This document shows, one piece after another, positions 62,601-64,000 of a stretch of DNA of 64,000 bases (position 1 is its first letter; every line of letters starts with the position of its first letter). The stretch is from Eucommia ulmoides. Taxonomy: Eukaryota > Streptophyta > Magnoliopsida > Garryales > Eucommiaceae. Position numbers and translations under genes: made by a program. Location of the stretch: positions 558,001 to 622,000 of the forward strand of contig JAENRU010000170.1 of NCBI GenBank assembly GCA_016647705.1, written 5' to 3'. The notes under the pieces are model-generated. The model had not been told where the DNA came from. It ran no database searches and was given only the letters and a program-made list of their open reading frames with translations.

Positions 62601-63869
62601 GCGCTCTGTTGAGATACAAAAACTGTTTTTTTTCCCCCTTTTCTGCAGTGGTTTTGCCTCTTAGTATGCGTAGCTTCAGTATTCATTCAAAACAACGTTT
62701 CATCTGCGTATTTGCTTATGGTTGGTGTGGCTGCATCGCGCCTCGGCCTGTGGATGTTTGACTTGGCCGTTATTCAGCTAATGCAGGTAAGTTAGGCCCG
62801 TTTGGTTACTGTTTCCGTTCCCTGATTTTTGTTTTCGCTCCCAAAAGTTTGGGATTAGTGTACAGAAATGCGGGTAAACATGTTTCTATTCTCAAAATTT
62901 TGGGAGTATTTTGAGAATATTTCTTGAATTTTTTAAGAAATTGAGAAATAAAAAAATGTTGATTCCTATTGACTTCCACATAACTATACCCACTATCACC
63001 CCGCCGGCCATCATACATTTAAAAAAAAAAAAAAATGTTACATTTAAACGTGTTTCTTGTTAGTGTTCTCATAAATTAAAAGAAATAATTTTAGGATAAT
63101 GGTCATTATCAAACATGTTTCTACTCCCGGAATACTCCAGAACGAAAACATAATTCTCATTTCAGTTTATTGGAAGTAAAAATAGACAAGCAGAAACACT
63201 AACCAAAAGCCACCTTTGCATTTGGTTTCATAGAATTTGATTTTTGGTTTCTGAGTTTTGTGCTACCATACTACTTAAATATTTTATGGATTTTTGAAAT
63301 TCTTAAATGATCGACGTGGGACAAGAATTTAACATTTATTTTTCTATAACTTCCTTTACCACATTTATTGAACAAATGTCATCATTATCTCTCTGTTTCG
63401 ACATCATATTTCTATCAATTCATCACTTTTACATCGTTAGTGTTAGAAAGTGTTATTAGACTTATTTTAATAAATTAATTCTAATTTTTTTCTTTATATT
63501 TTATTCTACAAAGTTTCTAATTTATTCAACAAGTATCATTATCATATTTGTTTTTCAACGTCATATTTTAATCAATCATACCACTTTTACTTCTAATTTT
63601 TCGTAAAATTTTTAAAATTAAACCAAATAATATCTCACAATTTTCTAAAACCAGTTTAAAAAAATTGTTTTTAAATTTTTTGAAAATGGGTTTTCAAAAA
63701 GTGAACCAAACAGGGCGTAAAGATCTTCAAACTTATATGATGATAATTGGATGGACAGGATGAAGTTGGTGAATCTGATCGTTGTGTGGTTGGTGGTGTT
63801 CAAAATTCACTTCAGTCTCTTTTGGATCTAATGACTTACATTATGGGCACAATCATCTCCAATCCTCAG
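53645..63869 (+). CDS. IREG/ferroportin (SLC40 family) metal efflux transporter, seven exons in window, 3' end outside
   Basis: Coding exons are 53645-53742, 53973-54123, 59488-59684, 60681-61133, 62351-62522, 62649-62786 and 63759-63869. All have GT-AG introns and the phases agree, giving 440 residues; the last exon lies beyond the window. An in-frame TAA 30 nt upstream supports the start. Family signatures include YVGHFLARWSARMWEFSVGL, then YGVVESSSTALFGPLVG, LQLWLIIQNLSFMVAGGTVL, LSTLAGTILIEREWVVVISEGR, then TRMNSVIRRIDLTSKLMAPV. Plant IREG1 and IREG2 export iron, cobalt or nickel at the plasma membrane or into the vacuole. Which paralogue this is cannot be settled, because key targeting parts are missing. 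Introns 2, 3, 4 and 6 carry transposon insertions. Confidence 0.95.
54209..54370 (+). repeat. Four-unit minisatellite in ferroportin intron 2
   Basis: Four units of about 40 bp share the words GCCATTTGTA or ACCATTTGTA and TTTTAAGTAAAAGC. The TTTTAAGTAAAA word is itself nearly palindromic. It lies about 90 bp after the exon 2 donor. Confidence 0.8.
54715..59455 (-). mobile_element. RTE-clade LINE, 5'-truncated, interrupted by a gypsy element
   Basis: On the minus strand the order is a connecting region (59,171-58,880: KIRNIESVRCSKDTDEKILV) and then reverse transcriptase (58,745-58,360: VPIYKNKGDVQNCTNYRGIK, LMSHTMKFWERVI, then FVDLEKSYDSVPRE). The FADD catalytic motif lies near 58,140, followed by the C-terminal region (GSECLVVK). 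The 3' end at about 54,715-54,780 has a (GTT)n tail and the ATCCCACTTATGTAAGGTCGGCT block on the plus strand, familiar from plant RTE LINEs. The apurinic endonuclease is absent, so it is 5'-truncated; frames are also shifted. The 55009-57619 gypsy element splits it. Confidence 0.8.
55009..57619 (+). mobile_element. Ty3/gypsy LTR element nested in the LINE
   Basis: Two 349-bp LTRs (55009-55357 and 57271-57619) start TGATAG and end GTATCA. They are flanked by the 5-bp duplication TATTC (55004-55008 and 57620-57624). The primer site TGGTATCAGAGC is at 55360-55371. Inside are a Gag start (about 55,575-55,800) and an integrase with zinc-finger and core parts (CEVCQRNKH, then MTMDFIEGLPRSDDWDTILV) and the chromovirus-like C-terminal region (LFFLKLRPYRQRSL, then HPVFHVSQLRRAKG). 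Polymerase parts were not seen. LTRs differ at about 25 sites by eye (about 7 percent), so the insertion is a few million years old and older than that at 8674. It is broken. Confidence 0.9.
59883..60151 (-). mobile_element. TRIM element in ferroportin intron 3
   Basis: Short LTRs (59883-59963 and 60086-60151) start TGTTAGG and end TCTAACA. The element is flanked by the 5-bp duplication GTATT (59878-59882 and 60152-60156). A minus-strand Met-tRNA primer site (TAGCTCTGATACC) at about 60072-60084 abuts the right LTR, fixing the orientation. There is no coding capacity. It is the same family as 21891-22116. Confidence 0.8.
60219..60547. mobile_element. MITE in ferroportin intron 3
   Basis: The ends are related inverted repeats (left GGGGCTTGCTTGGTTCTC, right reverse complement GGACTTGTTCGGTAGTTC). 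The same family lies in MATE intron 3, sharing GATGAATTGATTTGT and AGTATAACAATTCATAAAT. It is non-coding. Confidence 0.55.
61811..62171 (+). mobile_element. Harbinger-like MITE, copy 2, ferroportin intron 4
   Basis: It starts GGTGGTGTTTGGTTAGTG and ends CAAACATGGCC. TAA duplications flank it at 61808-61810 and 62172-62174. It is in the same orientation as copy 1 at 2433 and is non-coding. Confidence 0.8.
62795..63214 (-). mobile_element. Harbinger-like MITE, copy 3, ferroportin intron 6
   Basis: It is the same family as copy 2 but in the opposite orientation. The right end read backwards begins GGTGGCTTTTGGTTAGTG and then follows copy 2 closely. The left end is TTA then GGCCCGTTTGGTTACTG; the right flank is TTT, so the duplication has decayed. 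The left TTA at 62792-62794 is only 5 bases past the splice donor GT at 62787. Confidence 0.75.
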
Positions 63870-64000
63870 GTGATGTACCACCTTTTTATGAATTATCTTT
63901 GCACCCCTGAAGTTTTGGAAAAAAAAAAAAATCACTTTAATTTCTGTACTTTCAAGTTAAATCTTAAAGGAACTAAATCGTGTCAAATCAGTCGAAATCG

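Overview
The window is nuclear DNA of a flowering plant, most likely a woody rosid eudicot. The evidence is AT-rich intergenic DNA with GT-AG spliced genes, plant-type histone H4, a plant DETOXIFICATION (MATE) transporter, an IREG-type ferroportin, an EIX-like LRR receptor-like protein, a DUF295 F-box relic, and many plant transposon families (Ty1/copia, Ty3/gypsy chromovirus, Tat and Athila types, TRIM, RTE LINE, hAT, MULE, Harbinger-like MITEs, Helitron). The species cannot be named from sequence alone.

Layout. 0-2.2 kb: old copia and chromovirus pieces. 2.3-5.9 kb: a receptor-gene crumb, a MITE, AT-rich DNA and a Helitron 3' end. 6.0-10.9 kb (minus): an LRR receptor-like protein pseudogene split by a 2.0 kb gypsy element with a clean 5-bp target duplication. 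12-22 kb: a degenerate copia, a Tat-type solo LTR, and a TRIM with an Athila-like non-autonomous element inside its 3' LTR. 23-24.2 kb: a foldback transposon. 24.75-25.9 kb: a broken F-box/DUF295 gene. 26.6-31.25 kb (minus): an apparently intact seven-exon MATE transporter of 493 residues. 31.3-36.4 kb: repeats, a MITE, and a complete-ended hAT element carrying a piece of a UDP-glucuronate 4-epimerase gene. 36.9-44.9 kb: a chromovirus and several Tat-type pieces. 45.4-51.3 kb: two histone H4 genes with identical proteins, separated by a solo LTR and a MULE. 53.6 kb to the right edge (plus): an IREG/ferroportin gene of which seven coding exons lie in the window. Its 5.4 kb second intron holds an RTE LINE that is itself interrupted by a gypsy element.

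Four genes look functional: the MATE, two H4 copies and ferroportin. Their exon phases join without error. They do not form an evident pathway. I saw no operon-like, CRISPR-like or otherwise new molecular system. The most interesting signals are structural: inverted MITE copies flanking ferroportin exons 5-6, the hAT with its captured epimerase tail, nested insertions inside introns, and an array of ACGT motifs in a copia leader.
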